Below the pieces are notes generated by a model. It saw nothing but the letters and a program-made list of their open reading frames with translations, did no database searches and was not told the DNA's origin. From NCBI GenBank assembly GCA_023078685.1, contig JALGAS010000003.1, positions 3,658,001-3,722,000 of the forward strand: 64,000 nt of DNA. The letters run 5' to 3'. The stretch's first letter is position 1; each line of letters begins with the position of its first letter. The DNA is from Neopestalotiopsis rosae (taxonomy: Eukaryota; Ascomycota; Sordariomycetes; Amphisphaeriales; Sporocadaceae). The position numbers and the translations under genes were made by a program. Shown here piece after piece: positions 21,811 through 32,600 of this stretch.

Positions 21811-23345
21811 GACGTAATTTCTTGGTTACCACCCTCTAAGGAAGCTCTAAAACTTCAAAACTTCATGCTCAAGTGGGTTGTGGAAAGACTGTCTTATTCC
21901 TCCCGGCTGTCGAAGCAGTCCGGAAAATATGTCATGCACATACACAGAGGAAATTAGCTTATTTTTATTGTACGTCACGAAACCCGCTTGGCCAGGATCC
22001 TGTTACATTGTTCAGATCACTTTGACGACAATTCTGCTCCCGCAAAATAATTCCAATTGCCATTCAGACGTTGTTCGAGAGCCGCGACCAAGGTATCGAC
22101 CGGCGACCACCTTCGATCCACGAGCTAGCATCGTGTCTCAAAGGAATCATCTCTATGTCTAATAACGAGGATCCTGACAAGACAACTGATACGGAATTCG
22201 GCCTCCTACTAGATGGCTTAGACGAACTAGCGGTCTCGACAATGGAAGAACTTCTCAAAAACCTGGAACCAATAGTTCTTTCAGATTCTCAGCTTGTACA
22301 TGTTCTCTTAGTCAGTCGGAACCACAAAGAGATTGAAATGTCCATTGACGATACCGCTACATGGGAGAAGCTCCCCTTGGACACCATCTGTGTGCAGGAA
22401 GACAACGAACAGTTTGTGTTATCGGAAATAGCAGCCAATAATCTACTACGTCGGCTGCCACAAGATATACAGGCAAGTATCGTCGATAGGGTCGCTAGAC
22501 AGAGCTGCGGCATGTACGTTGAAATCGCGGCTGGCCTTATGACCGAGGTTGGCTAAAATAGTTTCCAGGTTTCGTTGGGCTTTCTTACAAATGCAGACAC
22601 TGAAGGCTTTGAAGCCGCCCGTAAGAGCTCCAAAAGTACGGGAAAAGCTCAAATCACTCCCCAAGACTCTGGACGCAACATACGATGAGATGCTACAGTC
22701 ACTTGATGACTGCAACCAGCCACTGGCCAGGAGAGCTCTGCGATGGCTGCTATTCTCCAGTCGTCCGCTGTACCTGGAAGAATTGATTGATGCACTCGCA
22801 ATCGATCTGGAAGCTGCCCAGATCATAGCTGATAGGCTTGATCCGCTCGAAGTTGAGGTTCTACCGAAAGACTTCATTCAAATCCACCCGCCAGTGTTTC
22901 AATATCAAGAACAGATCCAGCATCGGGCCCACTGGGTCGTGCTAGCGCCCGCTTCTATCCAGTAATATCTCCTTAAAGTCCGCGAAATCTATAGGACCAG
23001 CTTCAGCGAAGGTGTTTCCCGATCTAGAATATACGGAATCCAACATTATTCTCGCCCAAAGCTGTTTGGCATACCTTCTCTGTTTCAACACGTACGAGTT
23101 ACGTCACTACCAGCAGCCGTACCCCCTTCTACGGTTTGCGTGGTACAATTGGGAACAACACTTCCCTGGACTAGACTCGCAATGTGTCCGAACGAGATCA
23201 ACGGCTGAATTCAGATGGAAAGCTCCGATATTACTCGAGCTGATAAAGAAAAATGTTGAGGAAACGTTGCATGGCTCCGAGTAGCAAGGTGCCGGATAGC
23301 CGTGGGTGGAGGCGCCAGGTACATACGCGCTGATAGCATCTTGGT
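21811..23345 (+). pseudogene. Decayed NACHT-domain (NLR) gene
   Basis: Family order is readable across broken frames. The Walker A core GCGKTVLF is coded from 21876, followed by AYFYC and FRSL. An in-frame TGA at 22023 interrupts the frame before RQF. Walker B-like FGLLLDGLDELA and the sensor-like HVLLVSRNHKEIEM follow. A normal 55-bp intron (22514-22568, GTACGT..TTCCAG) joins SCGM to FRWAFLQMQTL. Next comes KVREKLKSLPKTLDATYDEML..ARRALRWLLFSSRPLYLEELIDALAID. A TAA at 22963 and a frameshift near 22990 precede ILAQSCLAYLL..PLLRFAWYNWEQHFPG and further stops to about 23340. Sequence before Walker A is in another frame and shortened. Ankyrin or other repeats are missing. The preserved intron shows it descends from a real gene. 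Confidence 0.85.
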
Positions 23346-24083
23346 GAAATACTAGCAATTAAATGCTTAAAGTGACGAGCTATACGATGTATACGGTGCA
23401 AGGCATTTAAAGTACGTAAATATATAAAGCTGATTCTGAAAGAAGATATCGAGTACAATAAAAATAGCAACTTGAGTGCTTGGCAGTGGGCGTCCCAGCT
23501 CGACCACGTATAATTCGGGTAGCATACGATAAAATGGCGCCTGAATTTGGCTTGCACGCTCTGTGGGAGTCAGAAGAAATTTTTCTTGGAAGCAGGCATG
23601 CTTTTTGCCTCCCTAACACTCCAAATATCGTGGAATATCCTATTGGTATGTTCGTATAACTATATGCCGTCCCAAGCGGCTGTGTTGATTCGACTGTAGA
23701 ATACCTCGGAAATGCCATATTTACCTCAGCCTTGTTTACCACTAGCCACGCTTGGCAAATCCTCCATAGTCTCATTATTGCAATGTCTTTGAAGGAGGCT
23801 TGGTCGCTTGGATCCGTAAAACTCGTGTGAAAAGGATCGTTGAAGTTGATTCCAATGGCATTTGTCCAAAAGAATAAGACAATAAAAACTATAAAAGTCT
23901 TCACTTCTCACCCTTAATTGGGATTCTTTTTTCTATCATCATCACGACATTCAGCTGATTACATTCGAACGATTTGGTGCAACAGCGGCGATACCTTTTC
24001 TTCCCCTTGTTTTTCATTCTATTCTTGTCTTTTCCTATTCCTTGCTCTGCTTTCAAATTCATCAAGTATTTTCCCCGCAGGCT
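23346..24083. other. Intergenic region with a signal-peptide-like ORF lacking ATG
   Basis: A reverse-strand frame (23904 down to 23407) begins GTG-KTFIVFIVLFFWTNAIGINF, which looks like a signal peptide, but it has no ATG start and no known domain. It may be a relic of a secreted-protein gene, so it is not called. The last 160 bp are the pyrimidine-rich leader of the next gene, with a possible 3' splice site (TTCCCCGCAG) at 24071-24080 just before its ATG. Confidence 0.4.
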
Positions 24084-25524
24084 ATGTTTGCAATCATGCT
24101 GCAGTCCTCATTTCTGCTTGCTGCATCAGTAGCATCAGTCCTCGGCGCCCCTGTCACCGAGTTCGACTTTGCCGATCCATCCCTTGGCTCACTGAAAGCT
24201 CGCGAGCTTGACGGAAAACCCGATGATACTTTCAAATATGAAAAAATCTGCGGCCATGACCTCAGCAAAGAAGACGCCAAGAAAGTATGGAAAGAGACCG
24301 GCCCGTCTCTTTACATCGACCTGTTTGTGAACAGTAGCGACCCCGACAGAGGGTACGACGACTGGGTTAAGAAACTCGACAAGTCCACCTGGGGGAAGGA
24401 ACAATCCGACGCTTGGGACTGCACCAGCTTTCCAGGGCAGTGTGGCCCCGCGGCTGACTGCAAAGAGTTCTTCACACTTCGAGAGCGACCCCTCGATGAC
24501 TGGATCTTCAAGGCTATAGACGGTGCGCATAAAGTAATGGCTAGACTGCACGAAGCGCTACAGGACAGCGCCATCCGGACTAGCTTCGAATTGGATACGA
24601 TTATCTCCGACTTCAAAGGCAACGCCAAAGACCTCACGGATATTTACGGCAAGATGGCCGCCGGTTTCACTATTGGAGCCGGAGCCGTGAGCTTAGTCCC
24701 TGGTCCTGGTAAATACGCCGCTGGTGCGTTCACTTCCATCGCTGGCGTTTTCAGCATGGCGGCTTTGGACGCGTCTCCCGATCCAAAATCTTCAGTTGAC
24801 GAATATCTCTCCTATTATTTCGAGCAATCCCAGGCCGCTCTCGAGGAGACAGCCCGTAACTTGTTCGGTGGTAATGGCGGTGATCAGAAGAAGCTTCCCA
24901 ACCTTTCGAATCCCTACCACTACATGAACGAAGTGACCCAATTTTTCGACGACGGCAGATTCTTGATTGAAGACGTCGATGAAGCTACAAATAAAACCAT
25001 TGATACGGCCAAAACTAATCTGGTATGCGCTGTTCCCCGGTCTGCCCTCTTGTGTTGCGCTCGACTGCTGACTATAATCTAACTAGCGACAAGCCATTGG
25101 CATGTCGGTCCTCGAATCCCAAGGTTGGACACTATTCATCGATCCAGGTATCCCGGATGAGGCACGGTGCAAACAGGATGGGAGTTCCCATATCTGGAGG
25201 GATGAATCCAAGGAGTGCTGGGGCCTTCTCAAGTGGGCGAAGGTTCCTTCCGGCGATCCCTTCTCCGCGGACACACTCGAGGTCACCCAGCTGCCGGAGG
25301 ACATTGTTCAAAAGATGAAAGACTACAAGATGGATCTGATGAAAGTTTACGATAACGCTGTCGCTTGCAGCCTCGCACACCCGGACAGTGCCAAGATTAT
25401 TAAGATCAAAGAACTCCGCCCAGACGGCGACAAGCTTCCGGAGTGCTTTTTCAGCATTGGCGTCAGGAAGGGTACGTTTAACGGGAATGAGTTTGTGGAG
25501 CAGGATCTTTGGGGTAAATGGTGA
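24084..25524 (+). CDS. Secreted protein of unknown function, 458 aa
   Basis: Exons 24084-25022 and 25087-25524 with a 64-bp intron (GTATGC..AACTAG) in phase 0. A clear signal peptide (MFAIMLQSSFLLAASVASVLGA, cleavage before PVTEF) means it is secreted. The mature part carries at least eight cysteines (CGHDL, WDCTSFPGQCGPAADCKEF, ARCKQD, ECWGLL, VACSL, PECFFS), suggesting disulfides. Near the middle a Gly/Ala-rich hydrophobic stretch (AAGFTIGAGAVSLVPGPGKYAAGAFTSIAGVFSMAAL) looks like a helical hairpin able to enter membranes. No family is recognised. The ATG at 24096 is an alternative start. The nearby NLR-related sequences are noted, without evidence of interaction. Confidence 0.75.
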
Positions 25525-26235
25525 TTCTATTATGTTATTGAGCCTTATATGGGTTCGTCCACTCATTCAACATAGTTCTTTTTCTTTCCTTTCACAACAT
25601 ATAGTTATTTTACATTCTTTATCCTTTATAGAGTCGCACATAAAGTCCAATCTCGGGTCAAGTAGTGTGGTAGTGGGGCAACAAGGCTTCTGTGCTCTGT
25701 CCAACTGACTATGATCACTGTTTACGCGTACATTTTCGTAGCAACAATTGATTTAAAGGTTTCCAATTCGAGTATATCATCAATTCATGTCATAGCAAGG
25801 ACTTTCCAAGGCAAACACGTGATGTGACTTTTCCCTTCATAATAATTAAACTATCACCCGAACTCGTTCTCCCAATGGCGAGGTTATAGAGCCCTTGGGT
25901 CAGGACTGGGATACAGATACATTTGAGATCATATAATGATACGAAATCTGAATCAACGGCTATCGGCGTTGGGTTGACTATAGGTGGAGAATACTGTAGG
26001 CTGCCATCGATCTTCCACTATTCCGAAAAGCTGCTTAGCTTTTAGGCAGAACCCAACCTAGCCTAGTGAAATAAACCTTAATTCTGCTAGTAACGTTTCT
26101 TTCAGCAGAGGACTTGGAGGTTGTTTGTTCATCTATACGAAGGTTAGTCTTTACATATACTTACCCTGGGCGTCAAACATATACTCTGCCCTGTTGCCAG
26201 CATCTTGGTGGAATGAAATCTAGGAATCTTCGACG
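25525..26235. other. Intergenic region, nothing recognised
   Basis: A 711-bp AT-rich gap between the secreted protein and the ankyrin protein. It holds 3' UTR and promoter sequence without identifiable motifs. Confidence 0.5.
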
Positions 26236-27435
26236 ATGGGCGACCAAACACCCGCAGACACTTATTGCAGCCCAGAGACTACGTGTCCGCATCACACAGC
26301 CTTATGTGACTATTGTGGTGCAACAGACTTAGTGGATGGAATGAGTTTGCATCAAGCAGCGTGTCATGGAGAATGCGAGCGCTTGGAAGCACTCATTCAA
26401 AATGGTGCCAATGTCTCTGCCACGGTGTCTTCCCGCGAGCTTACGGCACTCCATTTTGCAGTCCAGTCGGATGCTCAAGATGCCGCAAAGCTTCTGATCA
26501 AGGCTGGGGCGAACGTATCAACACCAAGCTATGACGGCGTAACGCCATTACACAACACTGCTGCCAGAGGTGCGGTGGCGCTAGCCACCTTGCTTCTCGA
26601 CGCTGGAGCCGACGTCAACGCCCGCAACATAGATCACGAGACCCCCTTACACGTAGCGGCGCTGGCTGGGAATAGATCTCTCGCAAATCTTCTGATCAAT
26701 GCTGGAGCAGATGTTTCAGCTCAAGATTGCTATGGCAATACGGCGCTGCACATCGCCGCTGTTCATGGTTTCATCGACATCGCGCAATGTCTCCTCGACG
26801 CTGGAGCAAATCCGAATGCTATCAATAACAACGGAGATCCAGTACTGCACCATGCAGCAGAAGCTGGTCCCGATCTTGTCAAGTTCCTTCTTGATCACGG
26901 CGCCGACGTCACTGCGACTGGCCAGGGTGGGGACACAATCTTGCATCGCGCAGTGCAGAACTGTCCAGCTGTGATAACGGACCTCGTCGATGCTGGTATT
27001 GACGTGAAGTCAGTCAATGATGAGGGGGCGGCACCGCTTCATTGTGCGGCGGCTTGGGGAGGAAGTCAGCAAGTTGAAATCCTCCTGCATGCCGGCGCCG
27101 ACGTGAACTCGGCAGATAAGAACGGGGCAACACCACTCCATTACGCGGCAGCGTGGGGCAACGGTCAACAAGTCGAGATTCTCCTTGGAGCCGGTGCCAA
27201 TGCGCACGCGACGACCAATGACGGTGAAACTGCGCTGTACCTTACGATGGGAAGCCCATCCACTCCGTATCTAGGTTGGGGTGATCAGCCGGAGAGAAAG
27301 GTGCAATTGCTCTTAGATGCTGGGGTAGATGTGAATATCAAAACAAGGATGGGGGAAACAGTTCTTGATCGGGCAAAGGCACTTGAGTGTAAAGTAGTGC
27401 AAGAAATGCTTGTTCAGAAGAATAGCGTAGAGTAG
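26236..27435 (+). CDS. Ankyrin-repeat protein
   Basis: Intronless, 399 aa. After a Cys/His-rich head (CSPETTCPHHTALCDYCG, a possible small metal site) there are about ten ankyrin repeats from residue 35 to the end. Each shows the TPLH-x-AA..G and LL-x-AGADV consensus, for example HETPLHVAALAGNRSLANLLINAGADVSAQ and GNTALHIAAVHGFIDIAQCLLDAGANPNA. Two adjacent repeats (from 27022 and 27121) share the unusual AAAWG-x-x-QQVEILL, showing recent internal duplication. Such proteins bind partner proteins; no catalytic domain is attached. It may be a free-standing sensor module related to NACHT-ankyrin proteins, but is not obviously the lost half of the pseudogene 2.9 kb upstream. Confidence 0.88.
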   Translation: MGDQTPADTYCSPETTCPHHTALCDYCGATDLVDGMSLHQAACHGECERLEALIQNGANVSATVSSRELTALHFAVQSDAQDAAKLLIKAGANVSTPSYDGVTPLHNTAARGAVALATLLLDAGADVNARNIDHETPLHVAALAGNRSLANLLINAGADVSAQDCYGNTALHIAAVHGFIDIAQCLLDAGANPNAINNNGDPVLHHAAEAGPDLVKFLLDHGADVTATGQGGDTILHRAVQNCPAVITDLVDAGIDVKSVNDEGAAPLHCAAAWGGSQQVEILLHAGADVNSADKNGATPLHYAAAWGNGQQVEILLGAGANAHATTNDGETALYLTMGSPSTPYLGWGDQPERKVQLLLDAGVDVNIKTRMGETVLDRAKALECKVVQEMLVQKNSVE

Positions 27436-27744
27436 TCTGATCTAGTTCTCAAATCCGAATTTGGCTTCAGTCATTTAAATGGCTGTTGACCCTATCTTGT
27501 TTGCAATTTCAGACAGTCTTTCTTGGAGGTCTGTTTGATGCACAAATCTTGTAGACGGTTTGAGTGAATCGCTGACAACAAATTTGTCTCCCACCAGAAC
27601 CCGTATCGCAAATATGACTGTTTCTGTGGTTCAGAGCAGAATATCATTACACTAGTCCCTACCGCCTCCCAACGCATCAAGTCCCGTTCCCATAAGTGCC
27701 CCGGCATCCTGAGAGCAATTAGTGACTTGTCATTCAATATAGGT
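27436..27744. other. Convergent 3' intergenic region
   Basis: A 309-bp gap between the ankyrin gene and the reductase stop. Nothing recognised. Confidence 0.5.
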
Positions 27745-28619
27745 TCAGTTTGAAAGCACCATAGCGGATTGCGGAACTGCTGTGGCCGTTGTGCTCATTT
27801 TCACAGCCTCGGCGTTGACACCATACCAGAAGCGACCCGTGGTGCGATTGACGACTGCTTCGACCACGGCCGATGCATATTCTGTCGCATCCATTCTTTC
27901 CAGGCCATCGCCCTTGCCTTGCGCTCTGTTGACGAATATGTCCTCGACTGGCTTGTAGAGTGACTGTTCTGGTAGTTTCAAGTCTTCGAAATATGTTTGA
28001 CCGTTGGTCTTGACACCGCCGGTGACGACCTCGAGGACATCTACACCGAAGGGGGCGAGCTCCAAGCGGAGAGTATCAGCCACAATTTCTAATGATTTCT
28101 TCGAGGCTGAATATGTTCCTTTATCACTTGTTAGCTGCGTGCGGCAGACTTGTGTAGTCTCAACTTTGACAAGATAAGCCTACCCATGTACGGAATGCTG
28201 AGGTAACCCGAAATCGAAGTGATGTAAACCGCCATGCCCTTGGCCTTGATGAGCAGAGGGGCAAAAGCCTGGGTCAGTGCAACGGGACCGATGAGGTTGA
28301 TCTCAAAGAGATCACGAATTCCCTGCGGGTCTTCGTCCAGAACGGGCATGAAGTGATTGCGACCGGCATTGCTGATGAGATAGTTCAAGGTGCCGCCACT
28401 GCTCTCAACGGCAGCGACCGCGGCCCTGATATCATCTGGCTTCACGCCATCGAGTGACAGTTGCGTAACCCCAGACAAACCATTTAGTTTTGACATTCTT
28501 GAGGCATCACGAGCTGTAGCGAAAACGTGATAACCTCGTCTCTGGAATTCGAGAGCCAGTGCGGAGCCGATACCCCCATCACTGCACCCTGTAATAAGAA
28601 CAGTCTCATGTGGCGCCAT
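27745..28619 (-). CDS. SDR, AYR1-like acyl-dihydroxyacetone-phosphate reductase type
   Basis: 269 aa from exons 28184-28619 and 27745-28118 with a 65-bp intron (GTAGGC..ATAAAG). A classical short-chain dehydrogenase: cofactor loop TGCSDGGIGSALA (residues about 10-22), ATARD after beta-2 (NADP preference likely), NAG at about 89-91, the catalytic Ser in ITSISGY, and YSASK right after the intron. The C-terminal LRLELAPFGVDVLEVVTGGVKTN block fits the yeast Ayr1 branch, which reduces 1-acyl-DHAP on lipid droplets or ER, though many fungal relatives have unknown substrates. Confidence 0.87.
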
Positions 28620-29636
28620 GACTCTTGAAGAATATACTGTTCTGAATGTGATAGGACTGGCTGATGCTGAAGGAGAGCTGATATATCAGACGTGCCGCAT
28701 GTATTTTGATCTAAAATTTGGAAGACCGTAGTTTGACCTCTGAGAGTGATGGAGAGGAGTAAGTTTGTTGGAAAAAGAGAAATTGCTCGAGCCTTGTTAT
28801 CATGTACCTTTGAGGAGATGAAATGTGGGATTTCTGTAATTCCAGGGGAACTCATGTAGAAAGTCGATGAAAATATCGACTCATCTATACTGTGCCGCAT
28901 GCAAGAGATGAGTTGGTGTGTACGATCGCTGATCTATCTTGCCGAAAGTGTACTAGCGTCTGCACAGAGGCCTGTTGTCAATGGAAATACCCACAGCATC
29001 TGCTTCTTTGCGTCCTAGCTGCAACAACCATGATCAAATTGCTCCTCATGCATCACATTACGCATCCCGCCATGACAATAGTGAAGGGTATTCATATGAT
29101 TGGCGAACAATGAGTTAATTCTGAGTGTTAAAAAAACTTTCTTCAATTATCCTACATTCCCAACGAGTATCTCTAGATGTTCGGTGCCGTGTTCGCGACA
29201 CACAAGTCTGATGAGGATCCTGTGTGCCTCGAACCCCAACAGTGCCCGATCAAAATTGATGGGATCAGTCTATACATCGTCAATGAGTCACCCCATACGC
29301 AGCTGTAATAATAAACTTTCTACTTCACCGCCCATCGCACCACTGGGATGCTGTTCGTCATAAGGAAATAGCGGGAATCGTATTTCCAAATTCAGCATGT
29401 GTTGTAAGTGAACATCTCGGCCGTATGAACGACAATTTCTAATTCTTAATGGAATTCGCCTACGTGTGGCTTTATTGGACTGTATGAGGCAATCTTCTGA
29501 CTCAATTTATGCATGGCCTCAGTGGGATCTTGCAAGAACTGTGATGTCAGCTTTGATTACCAACTCGCAAGAGTGCACATGTCAATTTGCTCAGAACCAT
29601 CAAAATCTTTTGTTTCTGCCCGTCTAACTGCAGCAC
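28620..29636. other. Intergenic region, nothing recognised
   Basis: 1.0 kb between two reverse-strand genes. It holds short ORFs only and is presumably the promoter of the reductase plus the 3' region of the 1161-aa gene. Confidence 0.5.
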
Positions 29637-32600
29637 CTAAGCCACCAAGTAGAGTGGACTGTCGTCTTTGGCGTATTTCCTCCGCCACTGTTTGACTCTT
29701 TGATACACGCAGACGTGGCAAACATGATCAACTTCCTCCAAAATTGCGAAAATTCTGCGCTGTCCTTGAAGTGCTTGCTCAGATCGTAAACCTTCATCCT
29801 TTTCAAGACCATGTTCTTCAATCATGAGCAACTTCTGCTTGTGCGACAAGACAGCGCCCACTGTTAGCCTGGCGGCCCAATTCTTATGGGCACGTACTAT
29901 TCCAATGCCAGGAGGTGCATCAAGAATCTCCTCCCAGGTGTCAAGAGAAGTCAAGTTATCAGCGGCCTCGGCGATGATGCGATCATTGTGAAAACATTTG
30001 GATTTGTCGGGCTTCCTTATTCGGGGCAGTAAGGGCATGGCGTCTGGCTTTAAGGCGGTGAGGATATCTAAGTCCGCCACCCACTTGGCTCGGTCATGGA
30101 CCGATATGACGCTCTCCACAAGAAAGACTTGATGGTCCATGATACCAGACACGCCATAATCGATCGGAAACTCGTGCTTAGTAAAGGACAGATGCAAGGT
30201 TGTCTCGCCAAAGTTGTCTTCCCATTTACCGTCGAATGGTGCGTAGCTCACAGCGCAGTAGGATGAGCTAAGGGGTCGGACCAATGGTCCAGCTGACGGG
30301 GGGACAAGAAGACTAACTCCTGGGCGACCGACGTTCCCCACAAGACGGGTGACTTGGTGCTTTAATCGTGCTGATGGATCAGTAAGGAGTCGCGAGAGTA
30401 CAAACATTGAGTTGCCTGAGCAAAGACCTAGCACGTTTGTCATGGCTCCGAGGTCGAGATTTACAACGCCAGTCTCCATCATAGCAATGCAGGAAAGGAT
30501 ATGAGATATCATCGGGGACGGACAAGACTCCTCGACAGCCCATTTTGCATTAGCAAGTCCTGTATCCACAATCCTGGTCGAGATAGTAGCACCGTCCAAG
30601 GTCTCATACACGGTGGTCGCAAAAGCCAGATTGCGGAGAGGGAGTAGAGTCGCTTGACACGTCGAGCGCTCGTGGGATATCAAACTTAAAAAGGCTTTGA
30701 TAAATGTATCCGGCTCGTAAGGATCTGGCCCTTCGAAATACTGCCAGAGAAGATGTGGACTCTTGATCATTTCCAACTGTTTGATAGATTCTTCCAGGGC
30801 CAACAGATCTTCTGTGCACTGACGAAGTCGAAGTACACGATCCTCGAACTCCTGCTTTTCGCTGCCTGGCAGATTGGTAAATAACAGATGAAAGTATTCT
30901 TGATCTGTATTGAGTCGAGTGTCAAAGGATATTCGATCAGAGGTGAAGTGCTCCAGACCGCCGCTCGGTATGAACGCTTCGCAGGCAACGGTAATTGAGT
31001 TAGACTGTCTCTTCGCGAACCTGTGACCGCAATTCAGAGGCTTTCGGATATCATGAAATCCATCAGAAAGATTTCGGCTCATCCAAAGTGGGACTTGATC
31101 AGTATACATAGGTAGGAAAGGGTCGATTTGGTGATTCCGCATGACAGTAGCTGCGCTTCCTGTCTGCTGTCCCGATGGAGTCCCCAATATACCATTATTG
31201 GGCTCAAATAGTGATATATATCCCTGTGGTGTATTTGTATACGCCATTTCCTCGTCGTTTGATGTTAGAGATCGCCACTGACTCGGGGAATCGTTTAGGC
31301 TTGCTGGGAGATTTTCCCGGTGTTTTCCATTCTGATCAAAATTACCAATCCAATAGTCATGCTTCCTGCTCGAGTGTCTGAACATTCCCCCCTCTGGCCA
31401 CGAAGTTTCCTTGCCCTTGGAGATTTTCTTGCCCTTCTCCCATGGTGTGTTATTATCTACAAGCTCCGGAACATCTTCTGGAGAACTTGGAAGCCAGTCA
31501 TCAAATGCAGGATAGCTGTTTCGATTAACAGTATAACTGGGTACTGCTGACATGTAGATATGTGTATCCCATGGGTTACCGGAGCCTTTAGGCCCAGAGC
31601 TCTTTGATATCCAGGTGATGAGGGCTTTGTTGGGTCCGATCCTACCGTAGCTTGCCAGTGCTCTGAGATAGGAAATTGCAGATTCAGCAGGACTTTCGCA
31701 GGACAGCGCATCGAGAAGATGACTAGATCGAAGCCCGAACCATGGTAGGCAATTGCTGCTTACTGAACCAGTTTTATCGCCAGTCTTAACTCCTAAGAAT
31801 GTCTTGTGGCGCCGGTGACCGAAATCAAATAAGGATCTCCAATGTCGCGTACCAGGTGTATCCTTTTCCTTGGATTGCAGAACACAGCTGGCTGCTTCGG
31901 CCAGATGTCTTAGCCATGAAGACCTGGTGGAAAGGAATGAGACCTTGTTGATGCACTCCCAAAGTGTCACCATCCAGCGGCACGCTGGAAGAGGGTTTTG
32001 GCGAGAAACGTCCCAAGAACCAAAAAGACTGCCAAGAGCAACAAGGTGAAGCTGATCAATGTGCAGGCGCTCAGTCGATTTCCCGACGACTTCCACAGGC
32101 AGACCGTAGTACCTGTAGTGGGAGAGAGCAATAGACCAGTATATTCCATCACATTCTCTATCTACTGTCGAACTGCCCTGGGTCGAAGCTGCCTTCTCAA
32201 TGCCAATAGTAATCACTCCAGCCTTCGGAACAAGGGGATCCTTAATGGTGACCATTTTTACCTGGCTTCCCAGAACCATGAGGGTCGGGTATAGATGCCA
32301 TGATGAAATAGCTAGAAGGATACCGCCGTTGGTCACGCACTGGGGCTCTCCGGCGAGCAGGCTTTCAAGGCCGGTCATGGCATGCTTCCAAGTGTTCATC
32401 ACGTCCGCGTATGCTGAAGGGCCCCCTCCGTTGACCGATATACTCGTGTTCTTAATAATTAGTTGGAGTTGGTTATGTTCGAGAATCATGGCAGCATCAG
32501 CGCTTAACAACCACGCTCGTACGCTGGCATCCCACTCCCGTAGTTCCTGACGGAGAAACTGCTGGCTCGCAGCATTGATGGTTGCGAATTGAGCACTGGT

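Noticed and set aside
22514..22568. Apparent frameshift in the NACHT relic
   Set aside because: It is a normal 55-bp intron (GTACGT..TTCCAG) joining SCGM to FRWAFLQ; the true lesions are the TGA at 22023, the TAA at 22963 and the shift near 22990.
23407..23904. Reverse ORF with signal-peptide-like start KTFIVFIVLFFWTNAIG
   Set aside because: It begins with GTG, has no ATG in range and no recognised domain; an upstream ATG at 23937 runs into a stop. Possibly a relic, not supported as a gene.
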